Source: Sphingomonas yantingensis
Lineage (GTDB): Bacteria; Pseudomonadota; Alphaproteobacteria; Sphingomonadales; Sphingomonadaceae
Length of the DNA: 64,000 bases
Assembly (NCBI RefSeq): GCF_014199325.1
Contig: NZ_JACIJJ010000001.1
Coordinates: 1,054,001 to 1,118,000 of the forward strand
Reading direction: 5' to 3'
The notes beneath the pieces were generated by a model. The model was not told the DNA's origin. It ran no database searches and saw nothing but the letters and a program-made list of their open reading frames with translations. Shown one piece after another: positions 63,301-64,000 of this stretch; the first letter of the stretch is position 1; each line of letters opens with the position of its first letter. The translations under genes and the position numbers were made by a program.

Positions 63301-64000
63301 TCAGGCGCCGGGCAGCTCCAGGATCCGCTTGGCGATGATGCCGAGCTGGACCTCGCTGGTCCCGCCCTCGATCGAATTGGCCTTGGTGCGCAGCCAGGCG
63401 CGGGCCTTGGCGCCGCCGTTCGAGCTCTCGCTCTCCCATTCAAGGGCGTCGCTGCCGCCTGCTGCCATGACCAGTTCGTGGCGCTGCTTGTTCAGCTCGG
63501 TGCCGACATATTTCATCATGCTCGGCTGGGCGGGATGCGCGCGGCCGGCCTTGAGCTCGTCGATGAAGCGTTCGGACATGGCGGAAAAGGCGCGGGCGCG
63601 AACGTCGAACTCGGCGATCGCGGCGCGCAGCATCGGGTCGGCGAGGCGGCCGCTCTCGTCGAGGCCGATCGTCGCGATCGCCCCCTCGATCAGCGGATTG
63701 CCGCCCGTCCCCTGAACGAGCCCCATGCCCGAGATCATCTCGCGCTCATGGCCGAGCAGGTATTTGGCGACGTCCCAGCCCTTGTTCTCGTCATGGACGC
63801 GATTGGCCTTGGGCACCTTCACATTGTCGAAGAAGGTTTCGCAGAAAGGCGAGTAGCCGCTGATGAGCAGGATCGGCCGCGTCGAGACGCCCTCGCTCTC
63901 CATGTCGAACAGGACGAAGCTGATGCCGCCCTGCTTCGATTCCCTCGACGTGCGGACGAGGCAGAAGATCCAGTCGGCCTTGTCGGCATAGCTGGTCCAG
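63301..64000 (-). CDS. Acyl-CoA dehydrogenase family protein, partial (runs off the right edge)
   Basis: The visible 232 codons carry the C-terminal part of an ACAD. They begin in WTSYADKADWIFCLVRTS, include PLFCETFF-type flavin contacts (GYSPFCETFFDNVKVPKANRV) and FDVRARAFSAMSERF, and end with NSIEGGTSEVQLGIIAKRILELPGA, where EGGTSE holds the likely catalytic Glu. The start lies beyond position 64000. The stop is 57 bp before the other ACAD gene on the same strand, so the two are likely an operon with tesB. Confidence 0.93.
   Translation of the reverse strand, partial: WTSYADKADWIFCLVRTSRESKQGGISFVLFDMESEGVSTRPILLISGYSPFCETFFDNVKVPKANRVHDENKGWDVAKYLLGHEREMISGMGLVQGTGGNPLIEGAIATIGLDESGRLADPMLRAAIAEFDVRARAFSAMSERFIDELKAGRAHPAQPSMMKYVGTELNKQRHELVMAAGGSDALEWESESSNGGAKARAWLRTKANSIEGGTSEVQLGIIAKRILELPGA

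Noticed and set aside
1..64000. CRISPR arrays, prophage or insertion sequences
   Set aside because: No regularly spaced direct repeats, transposase, integrase or phage structural genes were seen.

Overview
The window looks like a chromosomal segment of a GC-rich alphaproteobacterium of the Sphingomonas type. That reading rests on the order lon-hup, a DivL-like kinase with tyrosine in its H-box, CckA, the ChvI/ChvG-HprK-RapZ-EIIA-HPr cluster, the AddAB recombination pair, FadL- and TonB-type outer membrane proteins, and an XrtA exosortase exopolysaccharide cluster. No rRNA, CRISPR array, insertion sequence or phage was seen.

Layout. 1-6.4 kb: start of an M1 aminopeptidase gene (minus), lon, a HU gene, tRNA-Val(CAC), a palindromic repeat, a DUF4168 protein, purC and a fadL-like gene. 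6.4-9.2 kb (minus): a membrane-anchored hemerythrin, proC, a YbjN protein and a DUF4136 lipoprotein. 9.4-20.6 kb (plus): a tight operon of divL-like, tsaE, amgK, murU, addB, addA and trxA, joining cell-cycle control, tRNA modification, peptidoglycan recycling and double-strand-break repair. 20.7-25.3 kb: a cysteine-rich lipoprotein and a TonB-dependent receptor behind an array of GTCAC repeats that resembles Pho boxes.

25.4-34 kb: a 2OG-Fe(II) oxygenase, a GspE-like protein with a broken P-loop, a TPR protein, a leucine dehydrogenase-type enzyme and tRNA-His. Then comes a long minus-strand run: a small TTG-start gene, infA, an MbcA/ParS-like protein, a GFA protein, an RNA 2'-O-methyltransferase, bioF, bioD and bioA. 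34-42 kb: a MAPEG protein, the regulatory PTS and ChvG/ChvI genes (minus), then cckA and a single-domain receiver (plus). DivL and CckA act in the same CtrA-control pathway in Caulobacter, so two of its sensors lie in this window.

42.1-54.5 kb: ten plus-strand genes of an XrtA (exosortase A/PEP-CTERM) exopolysaccharide system, almost all overlapping or abutting. They encode an export lipoprotein, chain-length protein, tyrosine autokinase, outer-membrane protein, ATPase, deacetylase, FemAB-like protein, glycosyltransferase, exosortase A with a C-terminal EpsI domain, and an amidotransferase. No PEP-CTERM substrate is visible in the window. 54.7-55.6 kb is an AT-richer islet with a candidate Imm11-type immunity gene and a small unknown gene. 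55.6-64 kb holds a secreted hypothetical, tRNA-Pro(GGG), yajC-secD-secF, an Mth938-like protein, an EamA transporter, a second copy of the palindromic repeat, a DUF4174 protein, tesB and two acyl-CoA dehydrogenase genes, the last cut by the window edge.

Functions are assigned by recognising families and motifs by eye. Start codons were chosen from Shine-Dalgarno spacing, overlap with the upstream gene and family length, and where they differ from the longest frame the reason is given.
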